12,021 bases of DNA from an uncultured Ignavibacteria bacterium (GTDB lineage Bacteria > Bacteroidota > Ignavibacteria > Ignavibacteriales > Melioribacteraceae). The stretch spans positions 1 through 12,021 of the forward strand of contig CALGLM010000333.1 of NCBI GenBank assembly GCA_937930275.1. Direction: 5' to 3'. The position numbers and the translations under genes were made by a program. A model generated the notes under the pieces. The model was not told the DNA's origin, ran no database searches, and saw nothing but the letters and a program-made list of their open reading frames with translations. Shown piece by piece: positions 1-7,238 of this stretch (the first letter of the stretch is position 1; the number at the start of each line of letters is the position of its first letter).

Positions 1-1435
1 ACTACCTGCACAAGAATTTGGCTGTTGTGAAATTCCGTATAAAAAGGCATCTTTCGGAAGATTTAATACGTGGAATCCTTATGAAAGAAATCATTGGGGA
101 TATATGACTTCAAATTTCTTTGCCCCTGCTGCTTATTATGCAGAAGATTGGAGTTCTTTTAAGTGGAATACTTGGATGGGGACATCAGGTAAACAAGTTA
201 AACAATTTAAAGACATGGTAAAAGCTTTCCATAATGAGGGAATTGCTGTAATAATGGATGTAGTATTTAATCATCTTTCGGAATATGAGCTTGGTAATTT
301 AAAAGAATTAGATAAAGAATATTACTTTAGACTTGATAATAACGGAAATTATATAGCAGAAAGCGGATGTGGGAATGATCTAAAGACTGAACGACCTATG
401 GTTAGGCGATTAATTGTAGAAAGCATTTTATTTTGGATGAAAGAATATCATATTGACGGTTTTAGATTTGATTTAGGAAAATTACTTGATTGGGAGACAA
501 TTGAAGAAATAATTAGAGAAGCAAAAAAAATTAATCCAAACGTAGTTTTTGTTTGTGAACCTTGGGGCGGCGGATATGATCCCAAAGGTTTTTCATTAAG
601 AGGATGGGGTGCATGGAATGATCAGATTAGAAACGGAATAAAAGGGGAAAATCCTCTTACGGGTTTGGGCTGGATTTTTGGTAAATGGTATGGTAACAAT
701 AATATCGATAGAATTAAAAGTTATGTAAACGGAACGCTTATTACTGATAAGGAAGGAATTTTTCAGACAAAAGAGCATTCAGTTAATTACTTAGAATCGC
801 ATGACGGATATACTTTAGGAGATTTTATTCGAATTGGCTTAAATAACTCTGATACAGGTAGAGTTATTAAAGATGTTGTTGACTATTCTAAATTAAACGA
901 AACACAGCTTAAATTAAATAAACTCGGAGCATTATTTTTGTTAACTTCACAAGGCATGACAATGATTCATGAAGGACAAGAATTTGCGAGAGCAAAAATT
1001 ACTCCGTTTATAAAGGGAATTGATGACAGACATCAAGGAATGATTGATCATAATACTTATAATAAGGATAACGAAGTTAACTATTTAGATTATAATATAG
1101 CTACTCAAAACAGCGAATTATTAAATTACTATAAAGGTTTAATTAAGCTAAGAAAGACTTATCAAGCCTTTAGACATGCCGATTACAGTAAAATAGAGTT
1201 TTTTACTAATAACGTAAATGAGTTTTTCCTTGGTTATAAAGTAAAACACAAAAAAGAAGAATTTTTAGTGTGCTTTAATGCAAATCCAAATAATGCAATT
1301 GATATAAAATTGCCTAAAGGGGAATGGGAAATAATAGTTAACGGAGATGTTGCCGGTATAGAAACTATTAAAAAAGTAAAAAATGGGTTGAACATACCAA
1401 CATCAACAGGTTGTGTTTTAAGAAAAGTAAAATAA
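1..1435 (+). CDS. GH13 alpha-amylase family glycosidase, pullulanase/debranching type (5' truncated by window)
   Basis: The reading frame is open from the window edge (first full codon at 2), so the ATG at 104 (in WGYMTSNFFAP) is internal and the true start lies outside. About 477 residues are visible. All four GH13 barrel regions are present: region I DVVFNH (nt ~257-274), region II DGFRFDLG with the nucleophile Asp at 470-472, region III FVCEPWG with the acid/base Glu at 557-559, and region IV NYLESHDG with the transition-state Asp at 803-805. The WGYM..NFFAP and SGCGND..TERPM..R stretches are typical of pullulanase/isoamylase/GlgX debranching enzymes that cut alpha-1,6 links in glycogen or pullulan. 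The last ~95 residues look like the usual C-terminal beta-sandwich. The missing N-terminus probably holds a CBM48-like domain, so location (cytoplasm or export) cannot be judged. The exact GH13 subfamily is unsure. A dipeptidase gene follows after 4 nt. Confidence 0.9.
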   Translation, partial: LPAQEFGCCEIPYKKASFGRFNTWNPYERNHWGYMTSNFFAPAAYYAEDWSSFKWNTWMGTSGKQVKQFKDMVKAFHNEGIAVIMDVVFNHLSEYELGNLKELDKEYYFRLDNNGNYIAESGCGNDLKTERPMVRRLIVESILFWMKEYHIDGFRFDLGKLLDWETIEEIIREAKKINPNVVFVCEPWGGGYDPKGFSLRGWGAWNDQIRNGIKGENPLTGLGWIFGKWYGNNNIDRIKSYVNGTLITDKEGIFQTKEHSVNYLESHDGYTLGDFIRIGLNNSDTGRVIKDVVDYSKLNETQLKLNKLGALFLLTSQGMTMIHEGQEFARAKITPFIKGIDDRHQGMIDHNTYNKDNEVNYLDYNIATQNSELLNYYKGLIKLRKTYQAFRHADYSKIEFFTNNVNEFFLGYKVKHKKEEFLVCFNANPNNAIDIKLPKGEWEIIVNGDVAGIETIKKVKNGLNIPTSTGCVLRKVK

Positions 1436-1439
1436 AAAA

Positions 1440-2042
1440 ATGAAGAAATTATTAATAATAGTTTTATTGTTTTGTGCGATAGAAATTATCGCACAAAACG
1501 ATACTTGTATTGTAGCACTAAAAGGACTTGATTCTACAATAGTTTTTGATGTTAAATATGCTACGGTTAATAACTTTACAAAAAAAGTACTATATCCTAC
1601 GGGGAATGTTTATATTAGAAAAATTGTTGGTGATAGTATTGTTGCGGCAAATAAATATCTTTTAGAAAAATACAATTTAAGGTTAAAAGTATTTGATGCA
1701 TATAGACCGTTAAGTGTACAAAAGTTAATGTGGAAAATTATGCCTAATGAGGATTATGTTGCAAATCCGTTGAAGGGAAGCAGACATAATAGAGGTGCGG
1801 CAGTAGATGTTACTTTAATTGATATAAACGGGAACGAGTTGGATATGGGAACCGATTATGATGATTTTACTGAAAAGGCACATTCTACTTACACAAATTT
1901 TCCGGAAAATATTCTAAATAATAGAGAAATATTAAAATTAATTATGATTAAATTTGGGTTTATTCCTCTAAAATCCGAATGGTGGCATTATGATTTTAAG
2001 GGTTGGGAAAGATTTTCGGTTTTAGACGAACCGATAAATTAA
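1440..2042 (+). CDS. ddpX: Secreted D-alanyl-D-alanine dipeptidase, VanX/DdpX family (peptidase M15D)
   Basis: This 200-residue zinc peptidase should hydrolyse the dipeptide D-Ala-D-Ala. The family signatures are complete: YRP with Arg89, the SRHNRGAAVD motif with zinc ligands His116 and Asp123, and EWWHYDF with catalytic Glu180 and zinc ligand His183. The N-terminus (MKKLLIIVLLFC...IIAQ) is a short lysine-plus-hydrophobic signal peptide with probable cleavage after Ala18, leaving an N-terminal Gln, a pattern common in Bacteroidota. The mature enzyme is therefore expected in the periplasm, unlike cytoplasmic VanX of resistance clusters. No vanH, vanA or vanRS genes are nearby, so a role in murein turnover or D-amino acid scavenging is more likely than glycopeptide resistance (inference). 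The start follows the GH13 stop by 4 nt with only a run of A's and no Shine-Dalgarno, so it is probably co-transcribed. An inverted repeat sits in the signal-peptide codons. Confidence 0.92.
   Translation: MKKLLIIVLLFCAIEIIAQNDTCIVALKGLDSTIVFDVKYATVNNFTKKVLYPTGNVYIRKIVGDSIVAANKYLLEKYNLRLKVFDAYRPLSVQKLMWKIMPNEDYVANPLKGSRHNRGAAVDVTLIDINGNELDMGTDYDDFTEKAHSTYTNFPENILNNREILKLIMIKFGFIPLKSEWWHYDFKGWERFSVLDEPIN
1465..1503 (+). repeat. Inverted repeat able to form a ~17-bp hairpin inside the dipeptidase signal-peptide codons
   Basis: Positions 1469-1481 (GTTTTGTGCGATA) are exactly reverse-complementary to 1487-1499, with a 5-nt loop (GAAAT, 1482-1486). In RNA a U-G wobble (1468/1500) and three further pairs (1465-1467 with 1501-1503) extend the stem to about 17 bp. 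It covers codons 9 to 22 of the dipeptidase gene. No T-run follows on either strand, so it is not a standard intrinsic terminator. A role as mRNA structure affecting early translation, or as a palindromic protein-binding site, is possible but unproven. Confidence 0.75.
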
Positions 2043-2044
2043 AA

Positions 2045-5000
2045 TTAAGAAATAAATGCATTTTTTAATGATTTTTCCAGTGCAAATTTAAAACTTGTTA
2101 AATTTACCGGTTTATTAAAAGTAAATTCAACACCTAAGTTTCTGTATTCTTCTATTAAATCTTCATCTAAGTACATGCTTAGTAAAATAAACGGGGGTTT
2201 ATATTTTATTTTTGAATTATTTACGTTTCTAATTAGATCTAATCCTGTTGCTTCAGGCATTTGGTGATCCGTAATTACGATTGCCGGATTAAATTGTTTA
2301 ATCTTATCAAATGCATCTTTTCCGTCAGTTGCCTCAATAATGTTATAATTAGGGAGTAAGCTTTTAAGAAGTTTGGAGTATAATATTCTATCTGTGGAAA
2401 TATCATCAACAAATAAAATATTTGATGAGGAAATAGGACATGTGAAAATAAATTTTGTTCCTTTTCCATAATCACTTTCAACCCAAATAGTACCTCCGTG
2501 TTTTTTTATTATATCGTTTACAAGAGATAACCCTAATCCGCTTCCTTTTTCTCCGGATGTTCCTTGTAAAGTAAACTTCGTTTCAATCTTAAATAATTTT
2601 TCTTGGTCTTCTTTTTTAATACCTACACCGGTATCGCTTACCCAAAATTCAACTTGATTATCTTTAATGTTCTTTACAGCACCAATTTCTATTTTATCTC
2701 CCTTTTTACAAAATTTAACTGCATTGGAAAGCAAATTATTAAATACTTGGAACATTAAGTTTTCGTCTGCATGAATATTTATATCTTTATCAATATTTAC
2801 ATAAATTTCTATACCTTTTTGTAGTGCAATACCACCGGAAGTTTGAGCAGATTTGTTGACTAAGTTTTTTGCATTAATTCTTTCCGGAGTAAAATTTATT
2901 CTACCCGTTTGAATTCTTGTCCAATCTAATAGTGAATTGACAAGATTTAACATATTGGTTGAGGATTCGTGGATAAAAGATATATATTGGTATATTTTAT
3001 CTTGTGGTAAATCACGATTATTTAATAAAATATCAGTAAAACCTAAAATTGAAGAAAAAGGAGTTCTTAAATCGTGCGAAATGATAGATAAGAATCTGTC
3101 TTTAGTATCGTTTAAAGTTTTTAAACTATCAGCATAATTTTTTAATTCTTCTTCATTCTTTTTAGCTGAAGTAATATCGCTAACTAATCCAAACAATTTA
3201 TTGATTGTACCGTTTGAATCTCTAATAACGGATATTTTATTTTTAATCCAATAAATATCTCCGTTTCTATTAATTATGCGATATTCAATTTCTGCTGAGT
3301 GTTTCGTAATATTTTTATAAATTTTTTTTAGAGAAGCTATAACAGCTGCAATATCATTAGGGTGAATTATTTTATACCATAGATTTTTATCATCAATAAA
3401 ATCAATAGGTAAATAACCAGTTATTTTAAATACTGCATCAGTATATAAAACAACACGCAATTCCTCATTATTTCGTTCTGCAACCCAAATAAATTCATTT
3501 ATATTTTCGGTAATACTTCTGTAACGTTCTTCCGAAATCTCTAAAGCTTTTTGAGCCTCCTTTTCTTTTGTTATATCTCTAACAAGCATGACAATATAAT
3601 CATTTTTCCCGATCTGATAATTTCCGAGTGAAAATTCACAAATAATTTGTTCACCGTCTTTTCTTACTCCGGCAATTTCAAATCTATTAGTCTCGATTAT
3701 TGAGTTTAAAAGTTTCTCTAAAATTGAAAGAAACTCATTTCTTTGAGATTTATGAATAAACTCAACCGGATTAAGTCCGATAACATCTTGAGGCGAAGAA
3801 TATCCAAAAATTTTGGCAAACGAATCATTTACTAATTGTAAAACATTGTTGCTTTCAACTGCAATACCATCTTTTGAAGCTTCAAAAACGGTTTTTATAA
3901 GTAAAAGATCCTTTTCAGATTCTTTTTGAATAGTTATATCGGAAAAAATACCGATATAATATTCCGGTTGATTTAATAAATTATATACAGGGGTAAAGTT
4001 TGCCACTACATGTATTTTTTTTCCGTCCATTTTTTTTAGCGGCAATTCAATAGTTTTTATTTTATTTTTTGTTAGGTATTCAAAATTGAAGTCGTTATTT
4101 AACTCTTCTTTATCAACAAAATCGCATACATTTAGCAACAAAGCATCATCAAATTTTATTTTAAATTCATCACTAAAGTGCGGATTAATATACTTTATGT
4201 CACCTTTTAAGTCAAAAGTTAAAATAAATTCTTTGCTATTTGTTACAATAGATCTATAATGTTCCTCAGATTTTTTTAAGTCTTTTTCAAAACTATACTT
4301 TTTAGTAACATCTTTGCAAACAAGAATAATGCTTTTCCCCTGCATGTTATTTATCGGGAAAAATGAAGAATCTAATATTATTTCTTCCGTCCCTTTATTA
4401 AAGCTTAAACGTCCGTACCAACCTTTTTTCTTGAAAATTTCCGCTTTTAGTTTCGTAAAATAATCTTCTGTTAAGCAGGGAATTAGTTCTTCAATAGATT
4501 TACCTATGTAATAATAATTCTCAAATTCTGAATAAATCAACTTATTTTTAGTTATTGAAGTTATGTTTCCTTTTTCATCTAATAAAACTATTAAATCAGC
4601 CAGGCTATCTAAAACAAGTTGAAGTTTTTTTATTTCAAGATCTTTAAGTTCAGTTTCTTTGCTATTTATTTTTTTTTGTGTAATATCATCCAAAATAATT
4701 AAGATTATCGGTTTATCCAAATTATCGTTAATTACAAAAAAAGAGGTATTAAATACTTTTTCGTTACCCAGATAATTTGAATAGAGTTCAATTTCATAAA
4801 AATCATATATTTTGGAAAGGTTAACAAAAACTTCAACAGCAGCATTTTTACTTTCGGGAATTAATAAATCAAATATTAAACTTTCGTTACTAAGTTGTAA
4901 ATCATTTGAAAAATTAAAAATTTTTCCCGAAGAATCTGTAATTATCCACGAATGATGAGTTTTTTCAATTATTTCGGTGATTTTATTTATTGAGTTTTGT

Positions 5001-5380
5001 TCACTATTGGTATCTTTAGCTTCACCAATAAAATCATCAATTATTAAAATACCGCCCTTAAAAATTTCTTTTTCATAAAAAGGAGTTCCTTTTAGAAGTA
5101 CCTTAAGTTCTGAATTATCAAGTCTTTTTTGTGATAAAATTTCAATTTCAAAAGGTATATTCCGGTTTAACTCCAATATTTTATTATCAATACTTTTATC
5201 GCCAAATAAATCTAATGTTAAAATATTAAAATTTAGTAAAGCACTTTTACTTGTTTTTTCGGTAACACCGAATCGTAAAAAATTATTATTAAGATAAATT
5301 ATATTAAAATATTCGTCAAATACTAACATCCCGATAGGGGAATAATCGATAAAATTTAATAAAGATTGAAGATTAGTCAT
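2045..5380 (-). CDS. Multi-PAS hybrid sensor histidine kinase with C-terminal receiver domain
   Basis: This 1111-residue protein has no obvious transmembrane segment or signal peptide, so it is probably a cytoplasmic sensor. About six PAS domains occupy residues ~8-118, 130-236, 250-360, 370-486, 493-606 and 616-740. The last five end in the typical D-[IV]-T linker (DDIT 231, KDVT 356, SDIT 480, RDIT 601, SDIT 734). A HisKA dimerisation domain follows, with phospho-acceptor His769 in FLSIISHDLRTP (codon 3074-3076). The HATPase_c domain has N box Asn882/Asn886, G1 DTGVG 916-920 and G2 GSGLGLSLV 946-954. The receiver (~987-1105) has acidic Asp992/Asp993, phospho-acceptor Asp1038 (codon 2267-2269), Ser1068 at the usual Thr/Ser position and Lys1090. 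All catalytic residues are present. No HPt protein or response regulator gene is adjacent, so the output partner and the sensed signal are unknown. It converges on the dipeptidase gene with a 2-nt gap and is divergent from ymdB. The start ATG opens directly onto the first PAS domain. Confidence 0.94.
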   Translation of the reverse strand: MTNLQSLLNFIDYSPIGMLVFDEYFNIIYLNNNFLRFGVTEKTSKSALLNFNILTLDLFGDKSIDNKILELNRNIPFEIEILSQKRLDNSELKVLLKGTPFYEKEIFKGGILIIDDFIGEAKDTNSEQNSINKITEIIEKTHHSWIITDSSGKIFNFSNDLQLSNESLIFDLLIPESKNAAVEVFVNLSKIYDFYEIELYSNYLGNEKVFNTSFFVINDNLDKPIILIILDDITQKKINSKETELKDLEIKKLQLVLDSLADLIVLLDEKGNITSITKNKLIYSEFENYYYIGKSIEELIPCLTEDYFTKLKAEIFKKKGWYGRLSFNKGTEEIILDSSFFPINNMQGKSIILVCKDVTKKYSFEKDLKKSEEHYRSIVTNSKEFILTFDLKGDIKYINPHFSDEFKIKFDDALLLNVCDFVDKEELNNDFNFEYLTKNKIKTIELPLKKMDGKKIHVVANFTPVYNLLNQPEYYIGIFSDITIQKESEKDLLLIKTVFEASKDGIAVESNNVLQLVNDSFAKIFGYSSPQDVIGLNPVEFIHKSQRNEFLSILEKLLNSIIETNRFEIAGVRKDGEQIICEFSLGNYQIGKNDYIVMLVRDITKEKEAQKALEISEERYRSITENINEFIWVAERNNEELRVVLYTDAVFKITGYLPIDFIDDKNLWYKIIHPNDIAAVIASLKKIYKNITKHSAEIEYRIINRNGDIYWIKNKISVIRDSNGTINKLFGLVSDITSAKKNEEELKNYADSLKTLNDTKDRFLSIISHDLRTPFSSILGFTDILLNNRDLPQDKIYQYISFIHESSTNMLNLVNSLLDWTRIQTGRINFTPERINAKNLVNKSAQTSGGIALQKGIEIYVNIDKDINIHADENLMFQVFNNLLSNAVKFCKKGDKIEIGAVKNIKDNQVEFWVSDTGVGIKKEDQEKLFKIETKFTLQGTSGEKGSGLGLSLVNDIIKKHGGTIWVESDYGKGTKFIFTCPISSSNILFVDDISTDRILYSKLLKSLLPNYNIIEATDGKDAFDKIKQFNPAIVITDHQMPEATGLDLIRNVNNSKIKYKPPFILLSMYLDEDLIEEYRNLGVEFTFNKPVNLTSFKFALEKSLKNAFIS

Positions 5381-5446
5381 TTTAATGAAATTAAATATTT
5401 AGAATAAAATATAATATATCAAAATTAAATGACTTAAAAAAATATT

Positions 5447-5490
5447 CTTTATAAATTAAATAAAACAGAATAATAAACTTTATAAATTAA
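5447..5490. repeat. Pair of 13-bp direct repeats in the divergent promoter region
   Basis: CTTTATAAATTAA occurs at 5447-5459 and again at 5478-5490, starts 31 bp apart (about three helical turns). The same-face spacing would suit a dimeric regulator, but the units are pure low-complexity AT apart from the leading C, so chance recurrence is a real alternative. Confidence 0.45.
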
Positions 5491-5507
5491 TTGATTTTGG
5501 CTATATT
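5479..5507 (+). promoter_or_regulatory. Candidate sigma-70-like promoter for the ymdB-ugpC operon
   Basis: TTTATA (5479-5484) and TATATT (5502-5507) are separated by 17 nt and lie 23 nt upstream of the ymdB ATG. Each hexamer is only a partial match to consensus in DNA where AT-rich hexamers are common, so this is a position-based guess. The -35-like element falls inside the second copy of the 13-bp direct repeat. Confidence 0.3.
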
Positions 5508-5530
5508 TAAATTTAACTTTTTGGAAAACA

Positions 5531-6361
5531 ATGAAAGTAAAAATATTATTTATTGGCGATATTGTAGGTGCAAGCGGTCTTAAGATTGTTGAAACATTTT
5601 TACCTACTATAAAAGAAAAATATAAAATAGATGTTATTATCGCAAACGGAGAAAACATTTCTGACGGTAAAGGGTGTACACCAAGAGAAGGAAAAGCTTT
5701 GTTTGCTTTGGGAGTAAAAGCAATTACTGGTGGTAATCATACATGGGATAAACCGCAATCTCAAGACTACTTAAAAAGTGAACCAAGGAGCTTGCGACCG
5801 ATGAATTATCCAAAGGGTACTTACGGAAACGGATACTACATAATTGATGAAGGGAAATATAAAATAGGAGTCTTAAATCTGCAAGGCCGTTCATTTATGC
5901 CAATGATTGATTGCCCTTTTAGGATTGGCGAAAATGCAATTAAAAAAATTAGTCAAGAAACAAAAATAATAATCATCGACTTTCATGCCGAAGCAACTGC
6001 AGAAAAAATTGCGTTTACATATTTTGTTGACGGAACAGTTTCTGCAGTATTTGGTACTCATACTCATGTACAAACATCCGATGAAAGAATATTTCCTAAA
6101 GGGACGGGTTTTATTACGGATGTAGGTATGACCGGTCCTTATGATTCAGTTATAGGTATGAAAATAGATGCGGCAATTAATAGATTTATATATCAAACTC
6201 CGCAAAAATATATTTCAGGAACAGAAAATAATCATATAAGCGCTGTCGCAGTTACAATTGATTCCGAAACAGGTAAATGCATGGAAATTGAAAGAATATT
6301 TTACCCGGAATTTGATAAGTCGTATGAAATTAAAGAAGAGGAAATAAATGATATTAATTGA
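5531..6361 (+). CDS. ymdB: YmdB/TIGR00282 family metallophosphoesterase (2',3'-cyclic nucleotide phosphodiesterase-like)
   Basis: This 276-residue protein matches the length and full motif set of the YmdB family, binuclear-metal phosphodiesterases that in Bacillus act on cyclic nucleotides and influence biofilm and motility decisions. Visible metal ligands are Asp10 (IGDIVG), Glu41 and Asn42 (NGENISDGKG), Asn69 with adjacent His70 (GGNHTWDK), His152 (DFHAEAT), and His177 and His179 (GTHTHVQT). The conserved GTGFITDVGMTGPYDSVIGM block (191-210) is intact. There is no signal peptide, so it is cytoplasmic. It is the first gene of a seven-gene run and overlaps folD by 14 nt, ending just after the folD ribosome-binding site. 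The upstream sequence shows no good Shine-Dalgarno. The real in vivo substrate is not known for this lineage; the catalytic class is secure, the cellular role is inference. Confidence 0.93.
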   Translation: MKVKILFIGDIVGASGLKIVETFLPTIKEKYKIDVIIANGENISDGKGCTPREGKALFALGVKAITGGNHTWDKPQSQDYLKSEPRSLRPMNYPKGTYGNGYYIIDEGKYKIGVLNLQGRSFMPMIDCPFRIGENAIKKISQETKIIIIDFHAEATAEKIAFTYFVDGTVSAVFGTHTHVQTSDERIFPKGTGFITDVGMTGPYDSVIGMKIDAAINRFIYQTPQKYISGTENNHISAVAVTIDSETGKCMEIERIFYPEFDKSYEIKEEEINDIN

Positions 6362-7235
6362 CGGTAAAAAAGTATCTGACGAAATAAAACATGAACTTAC
6401 CGAAAAAGTTAAATCAAAAAAAGAAGAAATAGGTAAAGTACCCGGACTTGTTACTATTTTGGTCGGCGATAATCCGGCTTCACAGTCCTATGTTACAATG
6501 AAAGGAAAAGCTTGCGAACAATTAGGTATGTTTTCTATTTTGGAGAAGTATAATTCCGATATGACAGAATCCGAATTATTAAATTTAGTAGAAAAATATA
6601 ATAATGATGAAAGGATTCACGGAATTTTAGTACAATTGCCTCTTCCAAAACACATTAACGAAGATAAAATTATCGAGGCTATAAATCCGGCAAAAGATGT
6701 TGACGGTTTTCACCCGATAAATATGGGAAATTTGGTCATCGGAAAAGATGCATTTTATCCTTGCACACCATATGGAATACTTGAATTAATAAGACGATAT
6801 AACATTGAAACAAAAGGAAAACATTGCGTTGTTGTCGGAAGAAGTAATATAGTGGGAAAACCAATAGCAAATATTATGTTGCAAAAGAAGGATGGAGCAA
6901 ACTGCATAGTAACTGTTTGTCATTCAGCAGCTAAAGATTTGAGTAAATATACAAAAGATGCAGATATATTAATTGCTGCAATAGGATCACCAAATTTTAT
7001 AACCGGTGATATGGTTAAAGAAGGTGTTGTTGTTATTGACGTTGGAATTAATAGAGTTGAAGAGAAGACAGCAAAAAAGGGATATAAATTAGTAGGGGAT
7101 GTTGATTTTGAGACTGTTGCTGAAAAATCCGCATTTTTTACTCCGGTACCGGGCGGAGTCGGTCCTATGACTATTGCAATGTTAATGAAAAATACTTATA
7201 CTGCATTTTGTAGATTAAATAAAATTAGTGAGTAA
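6348..7235 (+). CDS. folD: Bifunctional methylenetetrahydrofolate dehydrogenase / methenyltetrahydrofolate cyclohydrolase
   Basis: This 295-residue enzyme interconverts 5,10-methylene-THF, 5,10-methenyl-THF and 10-formyl-THF using NADP, feeding purine and formyl-methionine synthesis in the cytoplasm. The substrate-site motif ASQSYVTMKGKACEQLG carries Tyr48 and the catalytic Lys52. VQLPLP (95-100) and KDVDGFHP (116-123, with Asp119) follow. The Rossmann NADP loop is VVVGRSNIVGKP (161-172), and TPVPGGVGPMT (265-275) closes the active site. Length and motif order are those of a normal FolD. The start is supported by an AGAGG Shine-Dalgarno at 6337-6341, 6 nt upstream, lying within the end of ymdB, so the two are probably translationally coupled. 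deoC follows after 3 nt. Confidence 0.97.
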   Translation: MILIDGKKVSDEIKHELTEKVKSKKEEIGKVPGLVTILVGDNPASQSYVTMKGKACEQLGMFSILEKYNSDMTESELLNLVEKYNNDERIHGILVQLPLPKHINEDKIIEAINPAKDVDGFHPINMGNLVIGKDAFYPCTPYGILELIRRYNIETKGKHCVVVGRSNIVGKPIANIMLQKKDGANCIVTVCHSAAKDLSKYTKDADILIAAIGSPNFITGDMVKEGVVVIDVGINRVEEKTAKKGYKLVGDVDFETVAEKSAFFTPVPGGVGPMTIAMLMKNTYTAFCRLNKISE

Positions 7236-7238
7236 TTT

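Larger units (their letters stand above)
5381..5530. promoter_or_regulatory. Divergent intergenic promoter region between the hybrid kinase gene and the ymdB operon
   Basis: This 150-nt stretch is the only sizeable non-coding DNA in the window. It separates two genes transcribed away from each other, so it must hold both promoters. It is extremely AT-rich and contains a 13-bp direct repeat. For the kinase (minus strand), a loose pair TTGATA (complement of 5417-5422) and TAAATA (complement of 5396-5401) with 15-nt spacing is the best I can see, and it is weak. No clear Bacteroidota TAnnTTTG -7 element stands out, and no terminator is visible. Confidence 0.55.

Noticed and set aside
104..1435. 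Taking the ATG at 104 as the start of the GH13 gene
   Set aside because: The frame is open to the left edge and the 34 upstream codons encode family-like sequence leading into WGYM, so the gene is truncated by the window.
1440..2042. Vancomycin-resistance gene cluster
   Set aside because: The dipeptidase stands alone, carries a signal peptide, and the adjacent kinase is a multi-PAS hybrid unlike VanS; no vanH or vanA is present.
4908..4926. 8-bp AT-only inverted repeat in the kinase gene
   Set aside because: The arms are mainly A and T homopolymer runs, expected often in DNA of this composition.
5449..5658. A 69-codon open frame antisense to the start of ymdB and the promoter region
   Set aside because: It is mostly the complement of the conserved ymdB N-terminus, with no family features or ribosome-binding site.
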